A stretch of DNA of 64,000 bases from Mycobacterium sp. ITM-2016-00317. Lineage in GTDB: Bacteria; Actinomycetota; Actinomycetes; Mycobacteriales; Mycobacteriaceae. A program made the position numbers and the translations under genes. The notes below the pieces were generated by a model. The model had not been told where the DNA came from and searched no databases. It worked only from the letters and a program-made list of their open reading frames with translations. The stretch is taken from positions 2,914,001 through 2,978,000 of the forward strand of contig NZ_CP134399.1 in assembly GCF_002968295.1 (NCBI RefSeq). Direction: 5' to 3'. This document shows, piece by piece, positions 54,095 through 64,000 of the stretch; positions within the stretch are counted from its first letter, which is position 1; each line of letters starts with the position of its first letter.

Positions 54095-54588
54095 GTGCCG
54101 GCGGGCCCGACGACGAACCCGTGCTCGCCGTACTGCCGGTCGGGCGGGTCGGGTGTGTCGGCGGACCATGACGCGGGCTTGGCCGCCAGGCAGGCCAGGG
54201 TGGCCGCGTCCGGCACGGCGCACACCACACCGTTGCCTGTGTCCATCCGGGCACCGACGGGCAACAGCAGACGGTCGCCCTCGACCGGACCGGGATCGGG
54301 TTCGCGCAGCGCAGCAGGTCTGGTCAGTGACACGCCGACCGAGACGAGCCCTTCGCAGAACACCCCGAGGTCGGGGATCAGACTGGACCGGCAGTGCAGG
54401 CCCGCCGGCGTCCGGAACTCCCACCCCGACAGGCTCGGATGCGCCCCGTAGACCGCGTACGGCCCCGGGTCGACGGCGGGATAGGCGCTGACGTCGGGGA
54501 ACTCGGCGGGAACCTCGGTCGGCTCCGCGTGAGCGACGCCCGCGCCGAGCAGCAGGGCCGGGATCGCGGCCAGAATCGTGAGGCGCAT
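54082..54588 (-). CDS. Secreted conserved hypothetical protein
   Basis: 168 aa from the ATG at 54588. Signal peptide LTILAAIPALLLGAGVAHA with cleavage before EPT. Mature part has SGWEFRTPAGLHCRSSLIPDLGVFCEGL and cysteines spaced for two disulphides. It converges on the TetR gene with a 13-nt overlap. Function unknown; similar small secreted mycobacterial proteins exist. Confidence 0.65.
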   Translation of the reverse strand: MRLTILAAIPALLLGAGVAHAEPTEVPAEFPDVSAYPAVDPGPYAVYGAHPSLSGWEFRTPAGLHCRSSLIPDLGVFCEGLVSVGVSLTRPAALREPDPGPVEGDRLLLPVGARMDTGNGVVCAVPDAATLACLAAKPASWSADTPDPPDRQYGEHGFVVGPAGTQLF

Positions 54589-54632
54589 ACCGGGATTATC
54601 GCGTCGGGCCGCCCGTCTGTTAGCCCGTCGAA

Positions 54633-54646
54633 TAGAACACGTTCTA
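54633..54646. promoter_or_regulatory. KstR-type operator TAGAACACGTTCTA
   Basis: Matches every fixed position of the published KstR consensus TnnAACnnGTTnnA. It lies between the secreted protein gene and the VOC-FAD operon, 35 nt upstream of the latter, near its -10 box. Confidence 0.6.
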
Positions 54647-54667
54647 GCTTGTCCGCACTGCTGGCGA

Positions 54668-54673
54668 TATCCT
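54668..54673 (+). promoter_or_regulatory. -10 element TATCCT for the VOC-FAD operon
   Basis: TATCCT ends 7 nt before the ATG at 54681, the leaderless spacing. The KstR-type box lies 21 nt upstream, in the -35 zone. Confidence 0.45.
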
Positions 54674-54680
54674 CTCAGGG

Positions 54681-55160
54681 ATGCTTGACCAGACACCTGT
54701 CCAGATTGCCTGGGTGACCGACGACCTCGCCGCCACCGAGACGGCGCTGACGTCGCTCCTGGGTGCCCGGACCTGGGTGCGCATGCCCGGAGTGCATTTC
54801 GGTCCGGACACCTGCACCTACCGCGGCAGGCCCGCCGACCACGTCGCCGACATCTCGCTGAGCTACGCCGGTGACACCCAACTCGAGGTCATCTCCCCGG
54901 TCAGCGGGCAGAGCATCTACCGGGAGTTCCTCGACCGGTGCGGACCCGGACTGCACCACGTGTGCCGGGCGTTCGACGCTGCGGGCTTCGACGACGCGGT
55001 GGCCCGGGCCGACATCGTCATGGCAGGCACGATGCCGGGCGGCATGAGGTTCGCCTATGCAAGCGCGGCGGACGCGGGAGTACCGTTCATCGAATTCGCT
55101 CACGTGCCAACGGAAATTCAGGCGCTTTTCGACCACATCAAACAGGAGCAGCAGAAGTGA
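54681..55160 (+). CDS. VOC (glyoxalase-like) family protein
   Basis: 159 aa. Begins QIAWVTDDLAATETALTSLLG, a typical VOC beta-alpha-beta start, with a His in GVHF, a Glu in LEVISPVSG and GLHHVCRAF, positions for a metal site. Related proteins include methylmalonyl-CoA epimerases and dioxygenases. Its stop overlaps the next GTG. Probably KstR-controlled, so steroid or related catabolism is a reasonable guess. Confidence 0.75.
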   Translation: MLDQTPVQIAWVTDDLAATETALTSLLGARTWVRMPGVHFGPDTCTYRGRPADHVADISLSYAGDTQLEVISPVSGQSIYREFLDRCGPGLHHVCRAFDAAGFDDAVARADIVMAGTMPGGMRFAYASAADAGVPFIEFAHVPTEIQALFDHIKQEQQK

Positions 55161-56671
55161 GCATGCAGCACATCCCGGACACCGTGCCCGTCGGCGACGT
55201 CACGTCCTGGTCCGACGAGGCCGACGTCGTGGTCATCGGGTTCGGCATCGCGGGCGGGTGCGCCGCCGTCAGCGCCGCCGCGGCCGGCGCCCGCGTCCTG
55301 GTGCTGGAGAAGGCCGCCGCAGCCGGCGGCACCACCTCGATGGCCGGCGGTCACTTCTACCTCGGTGGCGGCACCGCGGTGCAACAGGCCACCGGGCACG
55401 AGGACAGTGCCGAGGAGATGTACAAGTACCTGGTGTCGCAGTCGCGCGACCCCGAGCACGACAAGATCCGGGCCTACTGCGAAGGCAGCGTCGAGCACTT
55501 CAATTGGCTTGAGGGCCTTGGCTTCCAATTCGAACGCAGCTACTACCCGGGCAAGGTCGTGGTGCCCCCGGGCACCGAGGGGCTGTCCTACACCGGCAAC
55601 GAGAAGGTGTGGCCGTTCTGCGACCAGGCCAGGCCCGCTCCGCGCGGGCACTCGGTGCCGGTGCCCGGGGAGCTCGGCGGCGCCTCGATGGTCATCGACC
55701 TGCTGCTCAAGCGTGCCGCCGAGCTCGGGGTGCAGATCCGCTACGAGACCGGGGCGACCGCGCTGGTCACCGGCGACGACGGCGCGGTCGTCGGGGTGCG
55801 GTGGAAGCACTTCACCGAAACCGGTGAGGTGAAGGCGAAGTCGGTGATCATCGCCGCGGGCGGGTTCGCGATGAACGCCGAGATGGTGGCCGAGTACACC
55901 CCCGCGCTCGGCCAGGAACGCAAGACCAAACACCACGGCACCGTCGCGCCGTACATCCTGGGCAACCCCAACGACGACGGTCTCGGGATCAAACTCGGTG
56001 TCTCGGCCGGCGGGGTGGCCGCGAACCTGGACCAGTTGTTCATCACCGCGGCGGCCTACCCGCCCGAGATCCTGCTCACCGGGATCATCGTGAACAAGAA
56101 CGGCGACCGGTTCGTCGCCGAGGACTCCTACCATTCGCGCACATCGGCTTTCGTGCTCGAACAGCCCGAGCAGACGGCGTACCTGATCGTCGACGAGGCG
56201 CACATGCAGATGCCGGAGATGCCGCTGATCAAGTTCCTCGACGGCTACGAGTCCATCGAGGAACTGGAGAAGGAGCTCGGCATCCCGGCGGGCCGGGTCG
56301 CCGCGACGCTGGAGCGTTACAACGCCAACGCGGCGCAGGGCGTCGACCCCGACTTCCACAAACAGCCGGAATACGTTGCGCCGCAGGACACCGGCCCGTG
56401 GGCGGTGTTCGACCTGTCGCTGGGCCGGGCGATGTACTCCGGGTTCACCATGGGCGGGTTGACGGTGTCGATCGACGGCGAGGTGCTGCGCGCGGAGGGC
56501 ACCGCGATCCCCGGCCTGTACGCCGCCGGCGCGTGCGCGTGCAACATCGCCCAGGACGGCAAGGGATACGCGAGCGGCACCCAGCTCGGCGAGGGTTCCT
56601 TTTTCGGCAGGCGGGCGGGAGAGCACGCCGCGCGGCGCGCTCCTAGGTCGGCTGGGGCTCCAGCTCGCTGA
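55157..56671 (+). CDS. FAD-binding oxidoreductase, 3-ketosteroid dehydrogenase-like (Rv1817-like)
   Basis: 504 aa from the GTG at 55157 (4-nt overlap, AGGAG upstream). FAD_binding_2 fold: [45 protein letters not shown] in parts, and C-terminal [36 protein letters not shown], the usual fumarate-reductase/KstD layout. The active-site Tyr pattern of KstD is not clear, so substrate is open. Synteny fits Rv1817. The last 29 nt overlap the convergent ABC gene. Confidence 0.85.
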   Translation: MSMQHIPDTVPVGDVTSWSDEADVVVIGFGIAGGCAAVSAAAAGARVLVLEKAAAAGGTTSMAGGHFYLGGGTAVQQATGHEDSAEEMYKYLVSQSRDPEHDKIRAYCEGSVEHFNWLEGLGFQFERSYYPGKVVVPPGTEGLSYTGNEKVWPFCDQARPAPRGHSVPVPGELGGASMVIDLLLKRAAELGVQIRYETGATALVTGDDGAVVGVRWKHFTETGEVKAKSVIIAAGGFAMNAEMVAEYTPALGQERKTKHHGTVAPYILGNPNDDGLGIKLGVSAGGVAANLDQLFITAAAYPPEILLTGIIVNKNGDRFVAEDSYHSRTSAFVLEQPEQTAYLIVDEAHMQMPEMPLIKFLDGYESIEELEKELGIPAGRVAATLERYNANAAQGVDPDFHKQPEYVAPQDTGPWAVFDLSLGRAMYSGFTMGGLTVSIDGEVLRAEGTAIPGLYAAGACACNIAQDGKGYASGTQLGEGSFFGRRAGEHAARRAPRSAGAPAR

Positions 56672-58556
56672 GTTCCCACCGGCCGTCGCCGAGCAGTTTC
56701 AGCTCCCGGGTGTGGTGCTGCTCGACGGTGCTGCGGTGGCTGACGCTGACCAGAATCGTGTCGGGCAGCTCGGCGCGGACCAGTTGGTAGAGCATCAGTT
56801 CCAGCCCCTCGTCGAGTGCCGACGTCGACTCGTCGAGGAACACCGCCCGGGGTTTGGTCAGCAGGATCCGGGCGAACGCGATGCGTTGCTGCTCGCCGGG
56901 GGAGAGCACCTTGGCCCAGTCCTGCTCCTCGTCGAGCCGGTTGACCAGATGGGGCAGCGCGACCCGGTTGAGCACGTCGCGCAGCGCCGCGTCGTCGACG
57001 TCCTCGGCGTTGTTCGGGTAAGCCACTACCGTGCGCAGATCACCCAGCGGCACGTACGGCAGCTGGGACAGGAACATCGTCTGGTTGGTGTCCATCGGGT
57101 ACTTGATCGTGCCCGACGCGTACGGCCACAGCTTGCCGAGGCTGCGCAGCAGCGTCGTCTTCCCGCTGCCGGACGGTCCGGTGATCATCAGCGCGTCACC
57201 CGGTTCCAGAGTGAGGTCGAGCGGACTCACCAGCTGCTTGCCGTCGGGAGTGTGGACCTCGACGTCGTCGATTTCGACGCTCCCGTCGCGGGATTCCTCA
57301 CAGGCCACACACGGCAGGGCCCGGCCTTCTTCGTTGGCGATCACCAGGCCGTACAGACGGATGATCGCCGCCCGGTAGCCGGCGAAGTCGTCATACGCGT
57401 TACGGAAGAACGACAGGCCCGACAGGATCGCGCGGAAGGCGGCGCCCGTCTGGGACAGCTGACCCAGCGTGATCTCGCCGTTGTAGAAGCGGGAGAACTG
57501 CACGATGTACGGGATCAGCTCCTGCGCCTGGGTGATCGACAGGTTCCAGCCCAGGAAACCGGCCATCCGGTTCACGTACTTCTTGTAGTTCTCGACGATC
57601 GGCCGGAACCGGCGGCGGAGCCCGGTGCGCTCGGCGAGCTCGCCGCGGTAGAACGCCACCGCCTCGGACGCGTCGCGCAACCGCACCAGCGCGTAGCGGA
57701 ACGCCGCGTTGAACTTCTCGTTGTTGAACGACAGACCGATGATCGGCCGGCCGATCCAGAACGCGATCACGGTGGCGAACAGGATGTAGAGGATGCCGAT
57801 CCAGAACATCGCCTTGGGCAGCTCGAAGCCGACGAACGGCAGGGTCACCGGTCCCGACAGATTCCACAGAATCAGGGTGAACGAGATCATCGAGGCGATC
57901 GACGACACGGCACCGAACAGCAGAGTGGAGCCCGAGGTGTTGTTCGGCCGGTTCGGCAGCGGACCGACACCGGTGGTGAAAATGTCGATGTCGGTCTGGA
58001 TGCGCTGGTCGGGGTTGTCGATGGTCGAGTCGATGAACCGCGCCCGGTAGTACGCCTTGCCGTCGAGCCAGTCGCCGGTCAGTTGATCGGTGAGCCAGGT
58101 GCGCCAGCGCAGCATGAACCGCTGGGTGACCAGCAGGTCGATCATGATCAACGACACGTTCAGCACCGCCAGGATCGCGAACACCCACATCGACAGCCAG
58201 AATCCGTCAGCCCCGGACTGCCGGACCGCGTCGTCGCCGGAACTCAACCCGCCCGCGATGACCTGGAAGCCGGTCATCATGTCGCTGCCCTGGTAGGTGA
58301 ACAGCACCGACAAGCGCACGCTGGTCATCACCAGCAGCAGCATCCCGGCCAGCCACAGCCAGACCACCACACTCTCGGGGCCGGTGAAGTAGCCGCGGGT
58401 GATGCGCCAGAACTGATGACCCCACGTGGTGAACCGCACGAGGAGGAACAGGACCACCATCGTGGCGACCGCTGCGTACGCCCAGCCCTGGGCGACCCAC
58501 CACAGCGAGGTCCACAGCTCATTGCCCCAGTCGCGAGTCGGGGTGAACGTTTCCAT
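56643..58556 (-). CDS. BacA/SbmA-like ABC transporter, permease fused to ATPase (Rv1819c-like), copy 1
   Basis: 637 aa from the ATG at 58556. N-terminal SbmA/BacA membrane domain with about six segments ([63 protein letters not shown] in pieces) and a C-terminal ATPase: Walker [10 protein letters not shown], signature LSPGEQQR, Walker [14 protein letters not shown]. The family imports vitamin B12 and peptides in M. tuberculosis (Rv1819c). Its position near SecA2 supports orthology. It is the second of two tandem paralogues on this strand. Confidence 0.92.
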   Translation of the reverse strand: METFTPTRDWGNELWTSLWWVAQGWAYAAVATMVVLFLLVRFTTWGHQFWRITRGYFTGPESVVVWLWLAGMLLLVMTSVRLSVLFTYQGSDMMTGFQVIAGGLSSGDDAVRQSGADGFWLSMWVFAILAVLNVSLIMIDLLVTQRFMLRWRTWLTDQLTGDWLDGKAYYRARFIDSTIDNPDQRIQTDIDIFTTGVGPLPNRPNNTSGSTLLFGAVSSIASMISFTLILWNLSGPVTLPFVGFELPKAMFWIGILYILFATVIAFWIGRPIIGLSFNNEKFNAAFRYALVRLRDASEAVAFYRGELAERTGLRRRFRPIVENYKKYVNRMAGFLGWNLSITQAQELIPYIVQFSRFYNGEITLGQLSQTGAAFRAILSGLSFFRNAYDDFAGYRAAIIRLYGLVIANEEGRALPCVACEESRDGSVEIDDVEVHTPDGKQLVSPLDLTLEPGDALMITGPSGSGKTTLLRSLGKLWPYASGTIKYPMDTNQTMFLSQLPYVPLGDLRTVVAYPNNAEDVDDAALRDVLNRVALPHLVNRLDEEQDWAKVLSPGEQQRIAFARILLTKPRAVFLDESTSALDEGLELMLYQLVRAELPDTILVSVSHRSTVEQHHTRELKLLGDGRWELSELEPQPT

Positions 58557-58562
58557 TCGGGC

Positions 58563-58568
58563 AAGGTA
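58563..58568 (-). promoter_or_regulatory. -10 element TACCTT for BacA-like copy 1
   Basis: Minus-strand TACCTT (58568-58563) ends 6 nt before the ATG, suggesting its own leaderless transcript in addition to readthrough from the upstream paralogue. Confidence 0.4.
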
Positions 58569-58582
58569 CCCCGGCGACCTGG

Positions 58583-60499
58583 CTACGGGGTCGCGGCGTG
58601 GCGTTGCGGGTCGTCGAGTCGCTCCAGCCGCCATTCGCCGCCGCCGATGAGCTCCAGGCGCCGGTGGTGGAACGGCGCGACGGAGGTGCGGTGACTGACG
58701 CTGACCACGATGGTCCGGGGCAGTTCTGCGCGCAGCAACTGGTACAGCGTCTGCTCCAGCCCCTCGTCCATCGCCGAGGTCGACTCGTCGAGGAACACCG
58801 TCCTGGGCCGGGCCAGCAGGATGCGTGCGAACGCGATGCGCTGCTGCTCGCCCACCGAGAGCACCCTGGCCCAGTCCTGCGTCTCGTTGAGCCGGATGAC
58901 CAGGTTCGGCAGCGCGACGTCGAGCAGCGCCTTCTGGATGTGCCGGTCCTCGAACGTGCCCGACGGCTGGGGATAGGACACCACCGTGCGCAGGTCGCCG
59001 ACGGGGAAGTAGGGCAGCTGCGGAACGAACATGGTCTCGTCGCGGCCCTCGGGCAGCAGCACCCGGCCCGACGCGTAGGGCCACATGCCGGCCAAGCTCT
59101 GCATGAGCACCGACTTGCCGATGCCTGACGGGCCCGTGATCACCAGCGCCTCACCGGTTTCCATCGACAGGTCGAGGGTGCGCACCAGCGGCGTGCCGTC
59201 GGGCCTGCGCACCTCGACCTTCTGGACCGCCAGCTCGCCGTTGCCGGAAAGCTCGGTGCTGACGTTGGTGAACGCGCCCGCGCGGGTGTTTTGGTCGACC
59301 AGGCCGTCGAGCCGGATGATCGCCGCGCGGTAGCTCGCGAACTGGTCGTAGGCGTTGCGGAAGAACGACAGCGAATCGTGGATGGCGCCGAACGCGTTGG
59401 ACGACTGCCACACGTCGCCGAAGGTGAGACGCTGAGCGAACAGCCCCTGCGCCTGCACCAGCCAGGGCAGCGGGTTGATGGTCTGGCCCACCGACACGTT
59501 CCAGCCGAAGTACAGCATCATCCGGTTCAGCCAGCGGCGGTAGTTGTCCATCACCCCGTCCAGCCGGCCCTTGAGCACCGACCGCTCCGTCGGCTCGCCG
59601 CGGTACAGCCCGATCGCGGCGCCCGCGTCGCGCACCCGGACCAGCGCGTACCGAAAACCCGCGTTGCGCAACTCGTTCACATAACTGAGCCGGATCAGCG
59701 GACGTCCGATGACGAACGCGACGACCGTCGCGATGAGCACGTAGACGACGACGATCCAGAACAGCGCGCGCGGCAGCGTGAGCCCGCCGAGGGTGACCGG
59801 CTCGGACAGCCGCCACAGGATCGGGCCGAACGACAGCACCGACAGCACCGCCTCCACGGCGCCGAACAGCAGGGTGCTGCTCGAGTTGTAGATCGGGTTG
59901 TTCGGGGTGCCACCGACACCGGCGGTGAACACGTCGACGTCCTGCTGGATCCGCTGATCGGGGTTGTCGATCGGCCGGCCGGCGAACTGGGCGCGGTAGT
60001 AGGCGAGGTCGCCGAGCCAGTCGTCGATGAAGCGCCGGCCCAGCCAGATCCGCCACCGCATCATGAACCGCTGGGTGAGGTACATGTCGGCCAGTAGCCG
60101 GACCACGAAACACGCGGCCAGTACCGCGAACACCCGCATCGACGCCCAGAAGCCGGCGACGCCGCTGTCCATACCGCCCTGGAAGGCCACCTGAAGCGAG
60201 GTGAACAGATCGTTGATGTAGTAGGTCAGCAGCACGTTCAACCGCACCGAGATGATCACCGACAGCAACAGCAGCCCGAACAGCAACCAGACCAACCCGC
60301 TGCGCCTGCCGGTGAAGTACGCGCCCGTCACGCGCCAGAACTGGCGTCCCCACTCGGTGAACCGGCTCAACAACCCCAGGATCACCAGCAGAGCGACGGC
60401 GGCCACCGCAAACGTCGTGCCGATCCAGACCAGCGAATTGAAGAACTCGCGGCTCCAGTCGAGAGTCGGCCGGAACGTCTGAGCGTCAACCGTGTCCAC
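58583..60499 (-). CDS. BacA/SbmA-like ABC transporter, copy 2
   Basis: 638 aa from the GTG at 60499. Same layout as copy 1: membrane domain with [46 protein letters not shown] and [19 protein letters not shown]; ATPase with Walker A GPSGIGKS, signature LSVGEQQR and Walker [14 protein letters not shown]. Tandem duplication and divergence are clear: GSGKTT became GIGKSV in Walker A, still functional in form. M. tuberculosis has only one gene here; the second sits where ilvG (Rv1820) lies in that genome. Confidence 0.9.
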   Translation of the reverse strand: MDTVDAQTFRPTLDWSREFFNSLVWIGTTFAVAAVALLVILGLLSRFTEWGRQFWRVTGAYFTGRRSGLVWLLFGLLLLSVIISVRLNVLLTYYINDLFTSLQVAFQGGMDSGVAGFWASMRVFAVLAACFVVRLLADMYLTQRFMMRWRIWLGRRFIDDWLGDLAYYRAQFAGRPIDNPDQRIQQDVDVFTAGVGGTPNNPIYNSSSTLLFGAVEAVLSVLSFGPILWRLSEPVTLGGLTLPRALFWIVVVYVLIATVVAFVIGRPLIRLSYVNELRNAGFRYALVRVRDAGAAIGLYRGEPTERSVLKGRLDGVMDNYRRWLNRMMLYFGWNVSVGQTINPLPWLVQAQGLFAQRLTFGDVWQSSNAFGAIHDSLSFFRNAYDQFASYRAAIIRLDGLVDQNTRAGAFTNVSTELSGNGELAVQKVEVRRPDGTPLVRTLDLSMETGEALVITGPSGIGKSVLMQSLAGMWPYASGRVLLPEGRDETMFVPQLPYFPVGDLRTVVSYPQPSGTFEDRHIQKALLDVALPNLVIRLNETQDWARVLSVGEQQRIAFARILLARPRTVFLDESTSAMDEGLEQTLYQLLRAELPRTIVVSVSHRTSVAPFHHRRLELIGGGEWRLERLDDPQRHAATP

Positions 60500-60649
60500 C
60501 GCCGGGTGGCCCCCCTCCGCACGCGTTACGGTCTGCGGCGAAGTTACCGCAGGTTGGGGCGCGGCGGGGACACCCCACTATCCGAATGTCGTCCGCGGCG
60601 AGATCACCACCACGACGCACGAGGGGACGAACGAGGGTAAGCGGGCGCG

Positions 60650-60655
60650 TAACGT
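60650..60655 (+). promoter_or_regulatory. -10 element TAACGT for secA2
   Basis: TAACGT ends 6 nt before the GTG at 60662, consistent with leaderless transcription of secA2. Confidence 0.45.
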
Positions 60656-60661
60656 GATCGT

Positions 60662-63007
60662 GTGGCACGCACCTCCTCCAAGACTGACTCTGCGAAGACC
60701 GGCCGGATCTCCGGCCGATTCTGGAAGCTGCTCGGCGCCAGCACCGACAAGGACCAGGACCGCTCCATGTCGCTGGTCCGCAAGGCGGCCGACTTCGACT
60801 CCAAGGCCGCCGAACTCGACGAGGACCAACTCCGCAAGGCCGCCAAGCTGCTCGACCTCGGTGACCTCGCCGACGCCGCCGACATCCCGCAGTTCCTGGC
60901 GATCGCCCGCGAGGCCGCCGACCGCGCGATCGGCCTGCGGCCGTTCGACGTGCAGCTGCTCGGCGCACTGCGGATGCTGGCCGGCGACGTCGTCGAGATG
61001 GCCACCGGCGAGGGCAAGACGCTGTCCGGCGCGATCGCCGCGGCCGGTTACGCGCTCGCCGGGCGAAACGTGCACGTCATCACCATCAACGACTACCTGG
61101 CCCGGCGCGACGCCGAGTGGATGGGGCCGGTGATCGAGGCCATGGGGCTGAGCATCGGCTGGATCACCGCCGACTCCACCCCGGCCGAGCGCCGCGCCGC
61201 CTATGCCTGCGACATCACCTACGCCTCGGTCAACGAGATCGGCTTCGACGTGCTGCGCGATCAGCTGGTCACCGACGTCGCCGACCTGGTCTCGCCGAAC
61301 CCGGACGTGGCGCTGATCGACGAGGCCGACTCGGTGCTCGTCGACGAGGCACTGGTCCCGCTGGTGCTGGCCGGGACCAGCCACCGCGAGACCCCGCGTC
61401 TGGAGCTGATCCGGCTGGTCGGCGAGCTCGACGAGAACGAGGACTACGCCACCGACACCGACAGCCGCAACGTGCACCTGACCGAGTCCGGCGCCCGCAA
61501 GGTGGAAGCGGCCCTCGGTGGGATCGACCTGTACTCCGAAGAACACGTCGCGACCACGCTCACCGAGATCAACGTGGCGTTGCACGCCCACGTGCTGCTG
61601 CAGCGCGACGTCCACTACATCGTGCGGGACGACGCGGTACACCTGATCAACGCCTCGCGCGGACGCATCGCGACGCTGCAGCGCTGGCCGGACGGACTGC
61701 AGGCCGCGGTGGAGGCCAAGGAGGGCATCGAGACCACCGAGACCGGCGAGGTGCTCGACACGATCACCGTGCAGGCACTCGTCAACCGGTACCCCCGGGT
61801 GTGCGGCATGACCGGCACCGCGCTGGCGGCCGGTGAACAGCTGCGGCAGTTCTACAAGCTCGGGGTCTCACCGATCCCGCCGAACAAGCCCAACATCCGC
61901 GAGGACGAGACCGACCGGGTGTACGTGACGATCGCGGCCAAGAACGACGCAGTCGTCGAGCACATCACCGAGATCCACCAGACCGGGCAGCCGGTGCTGG
62001 TCGGCACCCGGGACGTCGCCGAGTCCGAGGACCTGCACGCGAGGCTGGTCAAGGCCGGGGTGCCCGCCGTCGTGCTGAACGCCAAGAACGACGCCGAGGA
62101 AGCCTCCGTCATCGCCGAGGCCGGCAAGCTCGGTGCGGTCACCGTCTCCACCCAGATGGCCGGCCGCGGCACCGACATCCGGCTCGGCGGCTCCGACGAG
62201 TCCAGCCACGACCAGGTAACCGAGCTGGGTGGTCTGCACGTGATCGGCACCGGACGCCACCACACCGAACGCCTCGACAACCAGCTGCGCGGCCGCGCCG
62301 GCCGCCAGGGCGACCCCGGCACCTCGGTGTTCTTCTCCAGCTGGGAGGACGACCTGGTCGCGTCGCACCTGGAGGACAACAAGCTGCCACTGGAGTGCGA
62401 CGAGAACGGCCGGGTGCTCAGCCCGAAGGCGGCGACCCTGCTCGAGCACGCCCAACGCGTCGCCGAGGGCCGGCTGCTCGACGTGCACTCCAACACCTGG
62501 CGCTACAACCAGCTGATCGCGCAGCAACGCGCGATCCTGGTGGAGCGGCGCGACACCCTGCTACGCACCGCGACGGCCCGCGACGAGATCGCCGAGCTGG
62601 CGCCGGAGCGCTACCAGGAGGTCAGCGCCCGCCTGGGCGACGACGCCGACGAGAAGCTGGAGAAGATCTGCCGGCTGATCATGCTCTACCACCTGGACCG
62701 GGCCTGGGCCGACCACCTGGCGTTCCTGGCCGATATCCGGGAGAGCATCCACCTGCGCGCGCTGGGCAGGCAGAACCCGCTCGACGAGTTCCACCGGATG
62801 GCCGTCGACGCGTTCGCGTCCCTGGCTGCCGACGCCATCGAGGCGGCTCAGCAGACCTTCGAGACCGCGCCGTCGATCGAGGACGAGCCCGGGGTCGACC
62901 TGTCCAAACTGGCCCGCCCGACGTCGACGTGGACCTACATGGTCCACGACAACCCGCTGGCCGACGACACCCTCTCGGCGCTGAGCCTGCCCGGGGTGTT
63001 CCGCTAG
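60662..63007 (+). CDS. secA2: Accessory Sec system translocase ATPase SecA2
   Basis: 781 aa from the GTG at 60662. DEAD-type motor: Walker A ATGEGKT (116-122), [12 protein letters not shown] (Walker B about 220), and [14 protein letters not shown] (about 544) in the second motor domain. It is shorter than SecA1 (~940 aa) and lacks the C-terminal zinc-binding linker, as mycobacterial SecA2. It exports a subset of proteins and is needed for virulence in M. tuberculosis. The Rv1819c-Rv1821-Rv1822-Rv1823 order supports the assignment. Confidence 0.95.
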   Translation: MARTSSKTDSAKTGRISGRFWKLLGASTDKDQDRSMSLVRKAADFDSKAAELDEDQLRKAAKLLDLGDLADAADIPQFLAIAREAADRAIGLRPFDVQLLGALRMLAGDVVEMATGEGKTLSGAIAAAGYALAGRNVHVITINDYLARRDAEWMGPVIEAMGLSIGWITADSTPAERRAAYACDITYASVNEIGFDVLRDQLVTDVADLVSPNPDVALIDEADSVLVDEALVPLVLAGTSHRETPRLELIRLVGELDENEDYATDTDSRNVHLTESGARKVEAALGGIDLYSEEHVATTLTEINVALHAHVLLQRDVHYIVRDDAVHLINASRGRIATLQRWPDGLQAAVEAKEGIETTETGEVLDTITVQALVNRYPRVCGMTGTALAAGEQLRQFYKLGVSPIPPNKPNIREDETDRVYVTIAAKNDAVVEHITEIHQTGQPVLVGTRDVAESEDLHARLVKAGVPAVVLNAKNDAEEASVIAEAGKLGAVTVSTQMAGRGTDIRLGGSDESSHDQVTELGGLHVIGTGRHHTERLDNQLRGRAGRQGDPGTSVFFSSWEDDLVASHLEDNKLPLECDENGRVLSPKAATLLEHAQRVAEGRLLDVHSNTWRYNQLIAQQRAILVERRDTLLRTATARDEIAELAPERYQEVSARLGDDADEKLEKICRLIMLYHLDRAWADHLAFLADIRESIHLRALGRQNPLDEFHRMAVDAFASLAADAIEAAQQTFETAPSIEDEPGVDLSKLARPTSTWTYMVHDNPLADDTLSALSLPGVFR

Positions 63008-63017
63008 GTTTACCGGC

Positions 63018-63623
63018 ATGGCCCGCACCTTCGGACAAGGGGATGCGGTGGCACCGCGCGACAAGGTGCTGACAGTGCCCAACGCGCTGTCGGTGATCCG
63101 CCTTGTGCTCGTCCCGGTGTTCCTCTACCTGATGCTGGTCGCCGACGCGACCGGCTGGGCGCTGGCCGTGCTGATCTTCAGCGGGCTGTCCGACTGGGCC
63201 GACGGCAAGATCGCCCGGCTCTACGCCAACCAGTCGTCCCGGCTCGGGGAGCTGCTGGACCCGGCCGTCGACCGCATCTACATGATCACCGTGCCGATCA
63301 CGATGGCCGCGGTCGGCCTGCTGCCGTGGTGGTTCGTCGCAGCGCTGCTCGGCCGCGACGCCGTGCTGGCCGCCACCCTCCCGCTGCTGCGCAGCCGCGG
63401 GCTGTCGGCGCTGCCGGTCACCTACATCGGAAAGGCGGCGACGTTCGCGCTGATGGTCGGGCTCCCACTGGTGCTGGGCGGCCAGTTCGACGCCCAGTGG
63501 AGCCGGGTGGTGCTGGCGGCCGGCTGGGGCTTCCTGATCTGGGGCCTGGCGATGTATCTGTGGTCGGGCGTCCTGTACCTGATCCAGGTCAGGATGGTCA
63601 TGCGCACGATGCCGCCGTCATGA
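63018..63623 (+). CDS. CDP-alcohol phosphatidyltransferase (PgsA2/Rv1822-like)
   Basis: 201 aa, about five transmembrane segments. CDP-OH-P signature DGKIARLYANQSSRLGELLDPAVD: DG(x)2AR(x)8G(x)3D(x)3D fits, preceded by DWA. A short leader ARTFGQGDAVAPRDK precedes TVPNALSVIRL. It joins a CDP-alcohol (usually CDP-diacylglycerol) to glycerol phosphate or inositol phosphate in the membrane. Its relative Rv1822 is annotated as PgsA2. Follows secA2 by 10 nt. Confidence 0.88.
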   Translation: MARTFGQGDAVAPRDKVLTVPNALSVIRLVLVPVFLYLMLVADATGWALAVLIFSGLSDWADGKIARLYANQSSRLGELLDPAVDRIYMITVPITMAAVGLLPWWFVAALLGRDAVLAATLPLLRSRGLSALPVTYIGKAATFALMVGLPLVLGGQFDAQWSRVVLAAGWGFLIWGLAMYLWSGVLYLIQVRMVMRTMPPS

Positions 63624-64000
63624 GCACGATGGGGGGATTCGACTCCGGGCGCAACGCGGACAAGGCGGGCGCGCCCACGCGCATCCCGGTGCCGTCACTA
63701 CTGCGGTCGCTGCTGACCGAACACCTCGACCCCGGCTACGCCGCCGCCGCACAGTCAGGCAGGCCGCGCCGGCGCGGCTCCGACGCGCTGTGGCAGGTGT
63801 TGGCGGCGGTCCTGGTGGCCACCGTCTTCGCGCTGGCCTGGGCGCAGGCCCGCGACACCGCACCCGGCGTGCGGGAAACCCAGCAGGTGCTGGCAGGTAG
63901 CGTCCGCTCGGCCGAGGCGGCCACCGATGCGGCTGCGGTCCGCCGCGCGGAACTGACCGACCGGGTCGACGCCGAACGGCGCAGCCGGCTGGAGGGCGAC
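63620..64000 (+). CDS. DUF881-family membrane protein, 5' part (Rv1823-like)
   Basis: The frame is open from the ATG at 63620 (ATGA overlap with pgsA2) to the window edge (127 codons). The sequence has a cytoplasmic N-terminus (VPSLLRSLLTEHLDPGYAAAA, RPRRRGS), one transmembrane segment (LWQVLAAVLVATVFALAWAQA) and the start of an exported coiled coil (GVRETQQVLAGSVRSAEA). This is the DUF881 pattern of Rv1823/Rv1825, proteins linked to cell wall division. The 3' end is outside the window. Confidence 0.85.
   Translation, partial: MSTMGGFDSGRNADKAGAPTRIPVPSLLRSLLTEHLDPGYAAAAQSGRPRRRGSDALWQVLAAVLVATVFALAWAQARDTAPGVRETQQVLAGSVRSAEAATDAAAVRRAELTDRVDAERRSRLEGD

Overview
The window looks like chromosome of a fast-growing, mycolic-acid actinomycete, most likely Mycolicibacterium or Mycobacterium sensu lato. 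The GC content is high. GTG starts, ATGA overlaps and leaderless-looking starts are common. Typical mycobacterial families are present (MmpS/MmpL, DUF732, DUF5078-like, DUF7159-like, a Balon/Rv2629-like factor, UdgX, SecA2). The last 12 kb follow the M. tuberculosis order Rv1815-Rv1816-Rv1817-Rv1819c-Rv1821-Rv1822-Rv1823, with local insertions. No tRNA, rRNA, CRISPR array, transposase or attachment site was recognised.

Region 1 (1-21.6 kb) combines stress signalling with surface-glycan synthesis. At the left edge are a STAS/ATPase-type sigma regulator (partial) and a receiver-less CheB. Next comes a long glycan block: GT4-type glycosyltransferases, a GT2, a UDP-glucuronate-decarboxylase-like epimerase, a carbamoyltransferase, a GT2 fused to a GmhB-like phosphatase, two GT9 heptosyltransferase-like genes (one frameshifted), GmhA, HldE, an SDR and UDP-glucose dehydrogenase. 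From the carbamoyltransferase to the dehydrogenase the genes are nearly all joined by 4-nt overlaps. Together they encode the steps to ADP-D-glycero-D-manno-heptose, plus UDP-glucuronate and probably UDP-xylose. After it come a PhoU-like protein, a CheR-PAS protein, a Balon-like ribosome hibernation factor, UdgX and a SigF-type sigma factor.

Region 2 (21.5-34 kb) holds a broken AraC regulator, a large KatE catalase, a pyruvate-oxidase-like TPP enzyme, Tex, an APC permease, a mycobacterial membrane protein with a structured leader, an acyl-CoA-dehydrogenase-like flavoprotein and an MFS permease. GTTT-N15-GGGTA elements, which match the published mycobacterial SigF consensus, precede a glycosyltransferase operon, the GT2, phoU, katE and the pyruvate-oxidase-like gene. 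This suggests that much of the left half is one general-stress regulon.

Region 3 (34-52 kb) is mixed. It contains small secreted proteins, an mmpS-mmpL-DUF732 operon, a cytochrome P450, conserved hypotheticals, a NUDIX hydrolase, a CmtR-like metal sensor with a cation-efflux protein, MalQ, an MFS permease, a carboxylesterase, a sterol-desaturase-family protein and an FAD oxidoreductase.

Region 4 (52-64 kb) is the Rv1815-Rv1823-like block: a secreted serine-protease-like protein, an F420-type nitroreductase divergent from a TetR gene across a perfect 11+11 palindrome, a VOC/KstD-like pair behind a perfect KstR-type operator, two tandem BacA/SbmA-like ABC transporters, SecA2, a PgsA2-like phosphatidyltransferase and the start of a DUF881 protein.

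All assignments come from reading the sequence and from remembered family motifs. No database search was run.
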